Shown here in pieces: positions 1 through 11,696 of a stretch of DNA of 64,000 bases. Numbering within the stretch: the stretch's first letter is position 1; each line of letters starts with the position of its first letter. The position numbers were made by a program, and so were the translations under genes. The stretch lies in contig NC_059556.1 of NCBI RefSeq assembly GCF_905220415.1, positions 1,748,501-1,812,500 of the forward strand, in the 5' to 3' direction. The stretch is from Colias croceus. Lineage: Eukaryota > Arthropoda > Insecta > Lepidoptera > Pieridae. Under the pieces are notes generated by a model, which was not told the origin of the DNA, searched no databases, and saw only the letters and a list, made by a program, of their open reading frames with translations.

Positions 1-480
1 GTGTAGTTTCACTACCAGTATAATCAAGGTCTACTTTTGCAGCCGCCAAAATTTTGCGCATTGTAAGAATTTCTTTTCTCACCGTATACATTGTATGAAT
101 GATATTTCTTAATGCTGTTAATGAGAATCCGTCGAATTATTCCTTCATTTGCCTTTTGCTTTGGTAGGAGTTCTCATTTTGCTGACACTTGCTGTTGCTG
201 ACTCATGCTCACGTCGTAATTTCGTCACAGTATTTTTTGCAACGCCTATGGCACAAGCCACACATTCGTGACTTTTGCAAAATATTTAAAATGTCTTAAA
301 TTACAAGTTGCTTCGACATTAACATGTCCTCAGTAGTTTTCGAAGCACTTTTTAAGGCACGGTTTTATTTTGGATAACTAATTTAGAGTCCTCTTTCTCT
401 TTTACAAAATAATTTTCCAATTTAATAATCATTTCAAGAGCATGACTGTTAATTAATTTCTTACTAATTTTAACGGGTAA
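1..480 (-). pseudogene. Tc1/IS630-like transposase, N-terminal fragment
   Basis: Read on the minus strand, the DNA encodes a helix-turn-helix-like stretch (ACAIGVAKNTVTKLRREHES) followed, after frame changes, by FDGFSLTALRNIIHTMYTVR and then MRKILAAAKVDLDYTGSETT, which runs off the window edge at base 1. This spacing resembles the HTH-plus-linker region upstream of the DDE domain in insect Tc1/IS630-type transposases. Further upstream, about 400-480, short stretches such as ALEMIIKLENYFVKEK fit the same protein. There are several frameshifts and stops, so this is a decayed copy. The catalytic domain would lie outside the window. The family call rests on the overall pattern and is moderate. 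Confidence 0.5.
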
Positions 481-999
481 CAGGAAACAAAACTAAACAA
501 TAAAACAGGATAACAAAAAGCTGTACGTAACAAGTACTGTATGTGACAAGAAGGAAGCACGTAAACGCGGCCTAACCTTGCGAACAGTACTGACAATAAT
601 TATATCTGACATCTATATATATCTGATATCTATATGCTTCGTTTTATTATGAAAGGGTTAGATAACAATTTTTGAGCACTCATACTATGATTGAATACAG
701 TAATAAAATACAATTTTTGGGTAATTTCATTCTGCAAATTTCTTAAGTAAACTGCCTCTTTACATTCTTGCTTCTTGCTTCTGAGATTGATACATACTCA
801 GCCTCTGTGCTAGATAAAGCAATACATTTTTGTTTTCTACAGCCCCAAGATATTACTGATCCTGACAAAACAAAACAATACCCAGAATATGATTTCCTAT
901 CATAAAACAGTCACTTTCAGTTCACATAAGTATATTTATTGAAAGAAATAACTTTAATTTTTTTAATAATTTCGTAAACAAATTAGTGTAGTTAGGTAG
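481..999. other. No gene recognised
   Basis: AT-rich sequence with no convincing reading frame, tandem repeat or terminal repeat. It separates the Tc1/IS630-like fragment from the MADF-BESS pseudogene. Confidence 0.5.
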
Positions 1000-2192
1000 T
1001 TAAATATTACTAAAATTTAAGTCCGAATCTTGAGTAATACTTGAATGTTGTGACATAGTAGGTGATGTTGTTTCAACGAGTTGGCGTGTCGAATATTCAT
1101 ATCCACTTGAAGGGAAGATATTCTGGTTTTGTGACGAATATAGAGATTGTTGCACGTGATTTCTCGACTGTGAATGCCAACCATAGTTTGATGAGTATAA
1201 ACGACTTTCACGCTGCTTTTTAATGTTTTGAATCAGTGACAGCACGCCTGATTGAAACTCTAAAGTTTAATTATCGTCAAAAGACGCGATGTTTGGCAAG
1301 ACACCATTAAAAAAAGAGAGCATTGGATGTTCGTTACTTCTGTCTGTAGACACTGTCTGTCTGTATACTTGTGACTGTAGCTTGCTATCTAAAAACTGCC
1401 TCATTTTGTCATCGAGGGTTTTGGGCTTTTTGGAAGTGCTTGGTAATAGCAGCTCTGAATTTATATCTGTTGAATTGGCCGCTGATGCTTCTGGGGGTGT
1501 ATCTGTTGGACGCTTCTTGACACAATCATGAGTGTGATTAGGCCAGCCACTTTTTACAAAAAAGTCATATGTTCTTTATATATGGCTTTGAAAACTTAGC
1601 CCCTGCTCCGGATTTTTTGACTTCATTTTTATTTGATCGAGTCCAGGCATCTCGTAGATTCGACCACTTTCTAGATACTAGTTTACCTACAGTTACAATA
1701 GGTGTAGGTACATATATAAATGTTAATCATCTTACCTAATTAATTAAGCTATTGCATAGCTTCTATCGCGGGCCTTGAGCGCGGGGACCGAATCGAGAAA
1801 TTCCGTAACGAAAAAACCTGACGCTCCCCACTCCGACGGGCTCGGAGGCTTTTTTTATTTTACAGATATTGCGCATCGGGTTGTTCCTTCAGAGAATTGC
1901 ACTACAGTTACAGAGTTGGTGTGTCAACTATTAGTAAAATCTGCAAAGAAATCTCAGATTTCATAGAATCCATGTATTTTTTTAATTCTTTCCGATAGTT
2001 TGTTCTCAGAGCATTAAATTTTTTTTTCAAGTCGCCTTCATTTGCTGTAGGAAACATCTCTTGGTACTTGCTAAGCAACAAATCATAAGCCATACTATTT
2101 TTGTCTCGGTCATGGTACAATTTACTTTTAACATTCCACAAAGCAGGTAAATGACGATATATAATTGAATGCACTCGATAATGAATTCTCAT
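1000..2192 (-). pseudogene. MADF-BESS domain protein, broken
   Basis: MADF-BESS proteins are DNA-binding regulators and also occur as the accessory protein of Harbinger-type transposons. The 5' part (2192-1908) reads as a MADF N-half: HLPALWNVKSKLYHDRDKN followed by DLKKKFNALRTNYRKELKK. Near 1690-1590 a second MADF-like C-half reads KWSNLRDAWTRSNKNEVKKS. The 3' part (1531-1000) encodes a serine-rich linker and a BESS motif (MLSFFNGVLPNIASF, then LEFQSGVLSLIQNIK). An in-frame TAA at 1267-1269 cuts the BESS motif in half. The segment about 1743-1905 between the halves is unrelated and GC-richer. I read this as a dead transposon-derived gene. Two MADF halves of different type suggest two merged copies. 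Confidence 0.7.
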
Positions 2193-2205
2193 GAGTCATC
2201 ATTTC

Positions 2206-2530
2206 TCATTGCAAATCGTATACGGATACAATCAAGTTTTTATTTACTTTTAGGGCTTCTTTATCTTTCTTTTTTTCTTCCCTGGATAAAATCTTATCAA
2301 TTAAATGTTCATCATACTTTTTCTTGAGCAACAGTTTACTTTCAGGAACTGCATTTTCATAAGCTACAAACAATTCACACCTGTATTTTTTTGGCACAAA
2401 AAATCCTAAATTAAATTCACCTTTAAAAATACGACTCTACATCACATAGTTTCCAAAGTTGCGCCCATCTTGTCTACACTCATTCACTTAATCCCTATGT
2501 AAGTCAGTGTAGAGAAGCGCTTCTGCCTCC
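2206..2530 (-). pseudogene. DUF7869/Sola-like transposon protein, 5' fragment (copy A)
   Basis: On the minus strand the sequence reads DLHRD, NFGNYVM, SRIFKGEFNLGFFVPKK and then CELFVAYENAV, ending in VYDLQ. The same order of motifs occurs at 33400-33660 (copy B). Stops interrupt this copy after DLHRD and after NYVM, so it is decayed. The family is a transposase-like group with a Cys pair after PKK and a later DNC-GxNKN motif. I assign it to the DUF7869/Sola-like group from memory of the motif pattern, and that name is tentative. Confidence 0.55.
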
Positions 2531-2716
2531 AAGGTTGTTAAATAATAAAACCTTTTCTTTAATCACTTTTAATCCTCCTTACAATATATTGTGTTGTTTA
2601 AGCTAGCCGTTATACACTCCTGACTCGAATAATTCTAATAAATGTAAAAAGCGTTGGGGAAACAATGTGGACGCACACATATACAAAAAATTTTATAAAT
2701 ATACATAAAATTTTGG

Positions 2717-3175
2717 TTAATATACAAAGTTTTTTGGTGCATCTATTATTAAACCATTTAATGAGATACGTAGATTATTAAGGACGAATTTCAAGAATGA
2801 AAAGAGCCTTTCCACACTAACACTAGTCGTTGGTGTCGCCAAAACTATTTTTGCCAGTTTATATAAATATGGATCAGACATCTTTCTCTGCTCTCGATCT
2901 TCTTTAATGCTGCGTTTAGATGGTAATACTGGTTCTTGTAGAAAAGCAACTAACTTAAAATTGATTTCTCTTTCTAATGATTGTAAATTCTGTTCATCCA
3001 TATTTATATTATGTCAGTACCAAAATGTTGTCTAAGGTAGCTGTCAAAATTGTTATTTTCATTTGATGAATCAAGTTCTGAAGTTCCTGCAACAACGCTA
3101 TCGTCAACACCAGGACTGAAAGATTCTGAAGTCGCTCCTGCAGTCGTTCTTCTTTTTAAATTAGTTAACCTTTTA
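2717..3175 (-). pseudogene. hAT transposase, C-terminal dimerisation fragment
   Basis: The minus strand encodes DPYLYKLAKIVLATPTTSVS followed by VERLFSFLKFVLNNLRISLN. This is the classic hAT C-terminal dimerisation signature (xATPxTSVxxERxFS...NxLRxxL). Upstream, 3175-3010 keeps an acidic and serine-rich linker (ESFSPGVDDSVVAGTSEL), joined after a frame change. The RNase-H catalytic core is missing, so only the 3' end survives. No terminal inverted repeats could be matched. Confidence 0.75.
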
Positions 3176-3184
3176 TGTTTCAAC

Positions 3185-3358
3185 TAACATCCATTGATAA
3201 AATCCTGCACGGCCGTAGGATATTTCAAGATATCGTTTTATATATACTTATGCCTCTAATAAATGCAGATCTTTGAAAGTTACCAGCAGAGGCCTTCCAG
3301 TGCCTGCTATTTACAAGTTATTAGTGGCCTTAAGATTTATTCATCTAGAAGTTTCCAG
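3185..3358 (+). pseudogene. HARBI1-like transposase, first-exon fragment
   Basis: The plus strand encodes RGLPVPAIYKLLVALRF, then after a one-base slip YSSRSFQ followed directly by GTTAGTAAG, a plausible splice donor. HARBI1 transposases commonly have this LxALRFYAxGSFQ helix at the end of an early exon. The rest of the gene is absent: a Tc1 element begins about 100 bp downstream. Short and decayed, but the motif and donor coincide. Confidence 0.45.
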
Positions 3359-3460
3359 GTTAGTAAGAATTCACTTCTTTTTTTCATCCCTTAATTATAA
3401 ATAAATATTATGTCAAATAATTTAAAATTATTATTTTTCATTTAAGAAGTCACTAATACA

Positions 3461-5037
3461 CACATCAACACCGTCTAGGGATATTACGAATTTTTTTCAA
3501 TTAACTAAAAATTTGTTATAAATAGAATGCAACTTAATATTTTTTATAAAGCCTATTTATTAGGCTATAGCTTAGAATAAAACAAAAACAGTTTTTTTGC
3601 GAAAATAAAATTTTATTTATAAAAAGACAAAAGGTGAAGTAATGGCAAAACTAACGACGTATGTGTTTTTTGAGAAAAAAGTTAAAAATAAAAGAAAATT
3701 ATGCCAGTTTTTGCAATCATTCAGAAAATCAATAATCAGTGAAACCACCCATGACGTTAACAACCGTCCTGCAACGGTTTTTCATGCTTTGAATCAAGTT
3801 ATCAAAGTCAAGCTGTGGGATATTGTCCCAGGTCCTGCTAAGATGTAAAAAAAGTTGCTCCTCAGTCACAATGTTTTCAGGAAAATTCCTCAAAGCCCTT
3901 CTTTGGAGCATGTCCCACGCGTGCTCTATAGGGTTTAGGTCAGGTGATTGCGCGGGCCAGTCTAAGACGGATATGTCGTGCTCCTGCAGCCACCTGGTTA
4001 CCACTCGCGCTGTGTGCGAACGGGCGTTGTCGTGCATGAGCGTAAATTCTTGGCCCATTTGTAACCGATGGGGGTTGACTATTGGTCCTAGCACCTGGTC
4101 ACGGTATTTTTCAGCCGTCATGGTATTTCTGATCCAAACGAGGTCTGTTCGTCCACCAACACGAATTCCGGCCCAAACCATAATTGTTCCACCGTGGTAA
4201 GGGTGGACTTCCTGATGGTGTAGTAGTCGACTCTCACGACCAGGAACTCGCCATACGCGTACTCTTCGTGAATCGGGATGGAAACCGAATCGAGACTCAT
4301 CAGTAAACAGCACTACAGACCACTGGTTATCTTCCCAGAGCAAATGTTCACGAGCCCACTGCAATCTTCGTCCACGATTTCCTCGGCGTAGTGCTGGAGT
4401 ACGAAGCGGTCTGCGAGCATGAAGATTAGCTTCATGCAGTCTCCTCCTCACAGTTTGGTCACTCACAAGCAACTGGTGCTCTGACTGGAGCCTTTGAACC
4501 AACTGCATGGCCGTAACATTTGGTTGCCTTCTTGCAGCAACTTGCAAAAATCTGTCTTATCGTCGGGTGGTTATGCGCTTCCCACCTGAGTGTCTTTCAG
4601 CCACTTCTCCAGTAGCACGATAACGTGACCATAATCTCGAGATAACGTTCTGTTTTGTTCCAATCTCCTCAGCAACACTCCGTTGAGTAGCCCCAGCTTG
4701 GAGCATGCCTACTGCCCTTAACATTTCCTCTCTTGTTAAATGGCGCCGCTGCATGATGCGTACAGTGTCAAAATTTCGAAATTAATCGCTAACTTGTTGT
4801 AAAACACCAATAAATGACAAAAAAGAACCGAAAACTAATGGTAGGTAAAGTGCACCTTCGACCTTCTCTCTAGTTATGCCGCGCAAATCTTTTGTTTTTT
4901 CTTTAATTTCTTAAATTCAAATTTAGAATTATTTAAAAAGATTTATAAAATAAGCTTTCTTAAAATATTTTAAAACTAGCCAGTATTTTTTGAAATTAAA
5001 AACTTTAAACATAATATCCCTAGACGGTGTTGATGTG
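3461..5037 (-). mobile_element. Tc1/mariner element with perfect 26-bp TIRs
   Basis: The ends are inverted copies of a 26-bp sequence beginning CACATCAACACCGTCTAGGG (3461-3486 and 5012-5037). They enclose 1577 bp, the normal size for a Tc1 element, and one minus-strand transposase gene. Target TA dinucleotides flank closely (TA at 5038-5039; TA at 3457-3458 two bases outside the left end). The left offset may be drift in the adjoining CA-rich bases. Confidence 0.85.
3729..4754 (-). pseudogene. Tc1-family transposase with one premature stop
   Basis: This enzyme cuts and pastes the element by DDE chemistry. The N-terminus has a paired-like helix-turn-helix (LTREEMLRAVGMLQAGATQR ... QNVISRLWSRYRATG). 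The catalytic domain shows TDESRF, HDNARSH and NPIEHAWD, with exactly 34 residues between the second Asp and the Glu, the DD34E spacing of Tc1. The frame is open over about 341 codons except for one TAA at 4557-4559, just after the HTH (…ITTRR*DRFLQVAA). A single mutation would explain this, so the copy looks recently dead. It lies centrally between the TIRs. Confidence 0.9.
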
Positions 5038-5143
5038 TATATTATAGAATTGCTTTGTGATTAGCCAATTTGTTAACCTTGTCCGGAAAATCGTCTGGTA
5101 TGGTTATTATAAATTCACAAAATGAATGAGAATGATTAGTTAC

Positions 5144-5471
5144 AATATAGAAATTTTACCTGAAAATAAAATTTGTATTATGTTTCCTAAGACGTCCGTA
5201 GTCCATCATGAGAGTACATCGCCCTTTTCCCCGTGAAGTCGCTAGATGGTGCTAGTTTTAAGCCCGTCACGTGGTACCGCCGCCAGCGCCGCGAGTGGTG
5301 GGGACAAAACTCACCACAGTTCCGGCAAGCCACCAGAAATATCCTCATTGTTCGTCTCATAAATGATACGGTAGCACTGGTGCAAAAATAACACCAGGAA
5401 GACCTTATCTGGACTACGGACGTCTTAGGAAACATAATACAAATTTTATTTTCAGGTAAAATTTCTATATT
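5144..5471. repeat. Fold-back repeat with perfect 61-bp inverted arms (repeat R1, copy 1)
   Basis: Bases 5144-5204 and 5411-5471 are exact reverse complements (61 bp), enclosing a 206-bp GC-rich loop. Most of the loop recurs inverted at 10150-10320 (copy 2). Just outside the right arm, GACGTCCGTAGTCCATCATG occurs again, so the unit end is present twice. An 82-codon frame across it is a by-product of the repeat. It looks like a non-autonomous element of unknown superfamily. Confidence 0.7.
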
Positions 5472-5509
5472 ATGTGTTCCGTTTGACGTCCGTAGTCCAT
5501 CATGAGAGA

Positions 5510-7390
5510 GTTGTTTGTTATCTCCTGGTGGCTTGATAAATAAAACGCAACAATGTGATAGAGTAATGCCCCAAAAAGGTTATAAATATCCTATAAACAA
5601 AGTATATAATGTATAAAATCATGACTTTGATAATTATTGAAAATTTGTCTCAATACCTTATACATGGTACATAATACATCCATAAATATACTACAAGTAT
5701 CTATATCTTGTCAACATTTTAATCAGTATATGCCTTTCAACCTGAGTAGGCTGAAAAATCTCGATTGTGATTACTAATGACTTCTATTTTGATTAGCATT
5801 ATAATATACACTACGACAATAAAATAATAATAATTCCACCATGTGGCGGAAACACGGGGGTTCGAATCCCACCTTGTGATCGAATTTATTATATTCTTTA
5901 AAAAAAAATTGTATGTAAATACTAAATAATAATGTTTATAAACATCTCTCTAGTTTACTTTTGCAAGAATGTCATTAACTAGATATTTTTCCAAATAGAT
6001 TGATGATGCTACTATAACTATGTAACATCACCCAGATTTCGACCTCGACTCGAAAACAGCTCGCTTTACCCTGCCACCTATGATAGCCGCTGTAGCTGGT
6101 CTCACCGGATGCTGTGTAGTAATAAACAAATTAGTCAGAGAACCTCTTATGGATTGGAAATGCAAAGAAACGTTCTTATGTGCCTTGAAACTGGATTTAT
6201 ATTTACATAATAATTGCTAGTATGTGGAAGAATATGTTTTGGAGCCCAATGCGGAATGCGAGGTTAAAACGCGTCTTCACTATCGACCCATTGTTTTGAA
6301 TTGTAATGTAAACAGGAATAAATAGAGAACACGTCCAAAAGCTAATAACAGTAATCACATAGCTGCGCGTTAATAAATGCAAACAATTTTTTGTTTATTT
6401 TATTAATCACATAGATAAATAATTATTATGCTGATTTATTTTAAAAATATTTCGATAAGAGTTTTTGAATAACCTTCCTTGCCTTCTGGATTTGTAATTT
6501 TGAAAGATTTGTTCTAGCTAAGGAAATACCCTGAGGTAATGTTTGCTTAAATGATCAGATGAAATTTTAATATAATTTTATTTTAATACAAACTGACTGA
6601 TTTTATGTATAAGAATAGTGTACTAAACCGTCAGTTATACATAATTTAGCTAAGCATTTAGCATCCTTTTATAGCCTGGTCAGTAGTTACCAGCAGTCTA
6701 TGAATGTTTCTATTTTTTTTTAAAGCTGTCCATCAAGGTGTACAACAGATTGACCTATCCAAAATGAGCCAGACTTTCAGCTGTAGGTTCTGTATTTGAG
6801 TTGGTGCTGAACCTGTGCGTGTTTGTCCGTGAACGATTGAGAAGACTTATCCTGATAGTAGCACGGCTCTTGAGGTCTGGGTGCAAAGACTGGTTCTTCC
6901 ACTTGGGTAGTATTATAATGAACTCGAGGCAATAGAGCCGGTTGTTTAAGTTTAAGTCTGTCTTACTTGAGATGACGTAAGCTGTTTGAGCTGTTGTTGT
7001 TGTGATTAAAATTTATTTGTAGAATTCCCCTCTGAATGGAAATGTTTGTGTCGACTGTTCGAGCACGTTGCATTAGGAGCCGGCGCGATTGCGCGAGGAT
7101 TCGGCTTCCTAGCTGTACAGCTTGTGAAGTGTTCAAACGTTCAAACTAATAACTCTTGTCAAAGAGATCTCGTTTTGCCTTTGAATGAAATTTTTTCTTA
7201 CTACCTCGACTGTCAAGGTTAGGAAAGCTATTACTGCAAACATTTCAATTTCCATACCAACTTTTTTGACACTGGGTCCAAGGTCCTTTCATTCAATGCT
7301 TTGACTTTCCTGTGAATTGGATACGGCTGGTAGATATAAGTACTTGTTTTTACACTTACTTGCTTTTAAAGGATGTTTTTGAACTAGATC
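5510..7390. other. No gene recognised
   Basis: No transposon protein or convincing gene could be read here. A perfect tRNA-type B box (GGTTCGAATCC) lies near 5860 without an A box or cloverleaf, perhaps a SINE remnant. A 63-codon open stretch near 6030-6219 is flanked by weak splice-like signals but matches nothing I know. Confidence 0.4.
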
Positions 7391-7394
7391 TTTA

Positions 7395-7960
7395 ACAAGT
7401 GCGGCAGTTCATTCTTCCCCGGAGGGAGACAAAGGTTTCAAAGTTGATTAGCCCTAAGAGGCGTTCCTGTAGCGCTGTGGCGTGTGTCAGTACATCCTTC
7501 CCCGGAGGATGATAAAATTTGCAACGATGACAAACCTTGATAGGCGTTCCTGTGGTGCTACAGCGTGCGTAAGTGCATCCTACCCCGGAGGGTAATGAAG
7601 GTTTCAAAATGATAAGCCTGAGAGGTGGTCCTGTACCGCTGCAGCGTGCGCCACTGCATCCATCCCCGGAGGGTGATGGAGGTTGCAAAAATAATAAGCC
7701 CGTGGGGCGTTCGTGTAGCGCTGCAGCGTGCTCCAGTGCATTCTTACCCGGAGGGTGATAGAGGTTGCAAAAGTTCTAAGCCTGTTAGGCGTTTCTGTAG
7801 CGCTGCAGCGTGCGCCAGTGCATCCTTCCCCGGAGGGTGATGAAGGTTGCAAAGGTAATAAGCCCCGAGAGGCGTTCCCTTGGCGCTATAGCATGCGGCA
7901 GTGCATCCTTCCCCGGAGGGTGATGAAGGTTGCAAAGTTGAGAAACCCTAAGAGGTGGTG
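7395..7960. repeat. Minisatellite, about 7 copies of an 82-83 bp unit
   Basis: The landmark CCCCGGAGGGTGATGAAGGT recurs with drift at about 7417, 7500, 7583, 7664, 7746, 7828 and 7911, a spacing of 81-83 bp. Each unit also carries GGCGTTCCTGTAGCGCTGCA and GTGCATCCTTCCCC or variants. Because 82-83 is not a multiple of three, overlapping open frames occur on both strands; these are artefacts of the repeat, not genes. Confidence 0.9.
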
Positions 7961-10135
7961 TGCCTGCTTGAGGGACCAACTGCCTGCTATTAAGCCTGTT
8001 TTTAGGCACTGACACTTTCAATTTACCATTTCCATCGCCTATTTCCAACTTGCTTCCGTGCTCCAAACCATTCGTAGAAAATCTTAAACGCTCGGGTGTC
8101 AATAGATTCTATCGGATTGATATTCCAAAGTAGGTTAGAGACGAACTTTATTTCGAATTGAGTTGAATTGCAATTCCAAAGTCTCTGCAAGCCAATCAAT
8201 TGGCGATTTGTGCTGAACAATGAAACAATATAACATATGTAATTTTTTTACATTTCTTGCAAAATAAATAATTTCATTTCATTTTAATGTGGTATACATG
8301 CTGTTCTGGTGAATGCAAATCATTGCCCACGTAGATCACCAAGTAAAGGCCACAGTCCCTTGGTTCTTGAGCAGTCCAGTTTGTGACTGTCGCAAACATT
8401 CTATGAGCTGACGCTAGCCCGAAGGGCTGATACGTTATCTTAAGTAATCGACCTTCGTTTATGATGTATTTATAATATCGATATGGTATTCAATAGTGAT
8501 ACAAGGATATAGGAGGCGTCGATACGTAAGGGTAGTCGATAGCCTCGCAAATACAAAAATTATAATTTTAAGTCGAGTATGTCATGTCACAGTTAACAGT
8601 GGGTGTGAAATTGAAAATTACTCTGTATTTGCAGAACTTGCTTTTCTTAATTATAAAAAGAGGTGATTAACAATAGAGTCATGGTGTTCGATTGACGAAC
8701 CCCTGATGTTCAATAGTGGCTTGAATCTCCAAAGACATAAAATATGATGTCCGAGTTAAAGAATAAATAAATATTATTACCTCTAAGTGAAAACTATGGC
8801 TGGTTTTCGAATTACATGGTATTCGAGGGTGATGAGATTAATTTGAGCTTTGTTTGTTAAAAATCTCTCCCCCCCCCCCCTTTTTATTCTTTTGGTGTTT
8901 CCCCTGATTCTAACTTTTGTATTGATGAAATGATTTGAAACGACTTAAAAAGTCGATCTTAGCGGTTATTGAATGTACTGGTAAAAACTGATTGTGACGA
9001 GTTTTAAACCAACTTATCAAATCCGCCTATCTGCATACGCCATGATTAGTACCTAAGTTAAAAAATACATTCCACAGCGGGAGGAATTTTATATGAATTT
9101 AAACTTATCAATAATCTCCTTCAAAGCATCTCTATTAATTCTTAAGTTTATTTGTATAGAGAATAGAAATCGCATTTAAATTTAGCAGTAATTAGGCACA
9201 GAGTCGCGGACTAATTTAATACGTCAGGAAAAAATTATTATTAACATATTTGTAAAAAATTGATAATAATAATTTACCTATTTCTATTGTGCTTACAAGA
9301 TATAGGCAACTACATTCTACTTGATTCGACTCGTATCTGATGGATTTTCTAATCTAACGATATTAAGAAATCGTTTTTTATATTTACCCTCAATTCGGAA
9401 AAGGAAGGCACAATTCACATACATTTATAATGTCAGCGAATACGATTCAAGGAGGAATAAAATGAAAAGATCGAAACACGTTTCGGATCTGCTTTCGGCA
9501 ATTAATACTATCTTTAAACCGATATTTGTGACGTGTATTATCTAACGTGATTATCTAACGTGTAACATCCAGTAATAACCATTCACGTTGAAAGATTTGC
9601 ATTGAAATCATCGTAAATCACGTATAATGTATTAATAACATGACTCACCGTGTTGAGACAATATCTCAAACCTGCACACGAGCGGCTGAGCGCGCGCTGG
9701 CGGCGTCATACACGCTGCGGCGGTTCCTCGTCGTCGCTGGACCCCGAACAAGTAGAACTCAGCTCGGAAACACGCAGAAAGCGCACTGTTAAGACGCTCG
9801 ACACGATTCGGTAGGCCCTTGGCCTGCGCTATAGACCTATAGTCGCGATGCCACGCTCGTGGTTGCAGATTTATACTTCATATAAATCCGAATTTCGTTC
9901 TTCGTTTGAAATAACGATAACGCAGGTAACACTTGAATATTCATTTCACTATGAAACGTAACGGACTTTTTATAAAACTATTTTAAAAATAAAAAACTGA
10001 ACTTTCTACTTCAATCTCGAAAGTTCGTTTAAAATTGTTACTTAAATTTAATTTATTTAAATTATGAATATATTATGTATTTTAAAATACAGTATTTTAA
10101 AATAACATAATATAATCTAACGACTTGCGTACGGT
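7961..10135. other. No gene recognised
   Basis: Mostly AT-rich sequence with no recognisable protein. It includes a C13 homopolymer near 8868-8880 and a GC-rich patch at about 9660-9850 that stands out from its surroundings but encodes nothing I recognise. Confidence 0.4.
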
Positions 10136-10325
10136 TTGAAAAACGACGCAACAATGAGGATATTTCTGGTGGCTTGCCGGAACTGTGGTGAGTTTTGTCC
10201 CCACCACTCGCGGCGCTGGCGGCGGTACCACGTGACGGGCTTAAAACTAGCACCATCTAGCGACTTCACGGGGAAAAGGGCGATGTACTCTCATGATGGA
10301 CTACGGACGTCAAACGGAACACATA
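10136..10325. repeat. Repeat R1, copy 2 (inverted relative to 5.2 kb)
   Basis: From about 10150 the sequence is the reverse complement of the loop of the repeat at 5144-5471: the same GC-rich core, then CATGATGGACTACGGACGTC and AAACGGAACACATAAT. The long inverted arms seen in copy 1 are absent. A 60-residue frame shared by both copies (starting MRIFLVACRNCGEFCP) is probably coincidental. Confidence 0.75.
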
Positions 10326-10550
10326 ATAATAATACGAGTCAGGAGTATTGTCACTTAAAATTGGTTTTATACATAAATTACTAGTCATACAGTCAATCAA
10401 ATATCAAAATCATTATTTTATATTATTTATATATTTTTCATATTATACAGAAATTCATTTAAGTTGTAAAAACAATTCTCTAACAAGTATTTAATTATTT
10501 TTTTTTTAAATCCTGGAAGAGGAACGCCTTGCATGTCTTTTGGAATTTTA

Positions 10551-10574
10551 TTAACCCTCTGCCACAGAGGTGCC
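10551..10574. repeat. piggyBac-type terminal end with TTAA
   Basis: TTAACCCTCTGCCACAGAGG, followed by TGCC, is the classic piggyBac terminal form: a TTAA target followed by CCCTxTGCC...GGTGCC. The minus-strand piggyBac transposase at 16.4-17.4 kb ends towards this point once the gypsy insertion (10981-16405) is set aside. It is therefore probably the 3' end of that same element. Confidence 0.6.
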
Positions 10575-10851
10575 ATTTTTATTTCAATTATGTTGAGGAG
10601 TAGTCTGACAGACGTGTAGTTAAAGTACTATTTATGTTTATATTTTGCAATGAAACTTGAATTCATATAACTGTTGACATGTGTTTAAATAGTAATCATA
10701 ATAAAAATTGAAATAAAACACAAATTTAAGAATTATTTATTATATTTGTGTCACTTATGAGATTTAGGAACTTTTAGCACAGCCATTGTTAAAAAATAAA
10801 AAAACATAAAAAAATGAAAAAAAAAAAAAACAACAAAACAAAATTATTTTA

Positions 10852-10855
10852 ATAA

Positions 10856-10886
<31 letters not shown>

Positions 10887-10888
10887 AT
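10852..10888. repeat. (AAAT)n microsatellite
   Basis: About nine tandem AAAT units, preceded by A-rich sequence. It lies in what looks like the 3' untranslated part of the split piggyBac element. Confidence 0.9.
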
Positions 10889-10980
10889 TTTTGCCTTCTT
10901 CTGGCTTGAAACTATTAAAAAAAAATGAAAGGCTTAAATCCTTAGAGTACTTTTGTTACAAATCAGTCTCAAAATTCAGT

Positions 10981-11144
10981 TTTAGTGTAGCTGTGTGTAG
11001 GGAGATGAAATTAAAGATAGCGGCCAATTAAATTTTATATTTCTTCTAAATTACACAAAAATATACTATTTATATTCACTAACTACAAAACGTGGGTCGG
11101 TGGCGCGAGCTATAGGACAACTGAGGGGCGACGCTATGTGACTG
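10981..11144 (-). repeat. 3' LTR of the gypsy element
   Basis: 164-bp copy matching 16244-16405. In element orientation it starts AGTCACATAGCG after the polypurine tract and ends ACACTAAA. It carries a TA missing from the other LTR (AGCTATAGGAC against AGCTAGGAC). Confidence 0.92.
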
Positions 11145-11696
11145 AATATTCCCCCCTTTTCAAAAAAAAAAATGTGGAACATTTTTAAACAAAATCAAAT
11201 TAAATTATCTTTATTTAGATTACTAACTCGCACAACGAACCCTAACAATTCTGCTGACAGACAAAAAATAACAATGCGAAACATAATACAAGATTAGTTC
11301 AGGAGTCGGTGAAACATTTTTATAAACACACGAACATTTATTTAAAAAAAAATACTTAACATATAAAAATTACTAGTCTGCAGCCATGGTGTTTGATATA
11401 ACGTTATGATGTCCTCTCTTGGCATCATTGCGGCCATTTGCCAACAATACAATCTAATAAAGTCCTACGATCGAACAACATAACATTACATACACACAAA
11501 CATTATAATGTAAAGTAACATTATTAATAAAAAAATACGCAATGTATAATATTAAGGTATCATGCACCTAGTACATTAACATGCAAATAAAATCATTCAC
11601 AATTAATACGAAAATATAATTAAAATTGTTCCCGTCTCTTACACTATGACGATAGATACAATAACAATGCAATGCAATATATGAAACGTCATGACA

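Noticed and set aside
5860..5880. Possible tRNA gene (perfect B box GGTTCGAATCC)
   Set aside because: No A box, anticodon arm or acceptor stem can be folded around it; at best a SINE or tRNA-end remnant.
6026..6220. 63-codon open stretch (PDFDLDSKTARFTLPPMIAA...) between AG and GT-like signals, possible host exon
   Set aside because: The length is within chance for six frames, the splice signals are weak, and no family is recognisable.
7392..8102. Many overlapping 60-100 codon frames on both strands
   Set aside because: They all arise from the 82-83 bp tandem repeat; none has a start context or composition of its own.
9660..9850. GC-rich island as a host promoter or exon
   Set aside because: No open frame, splice pattern or downstream gene supports it; possibly part of an unrecognised repeat.
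10136..10384. 82-codon frame starting MRIFLVACRNCGEFCP, also present in inverted copy at 5.2 kb
   Set aside because: It follows a non-coding repeat; the only two copies are repeat copies and the frame diverges at the unit end.
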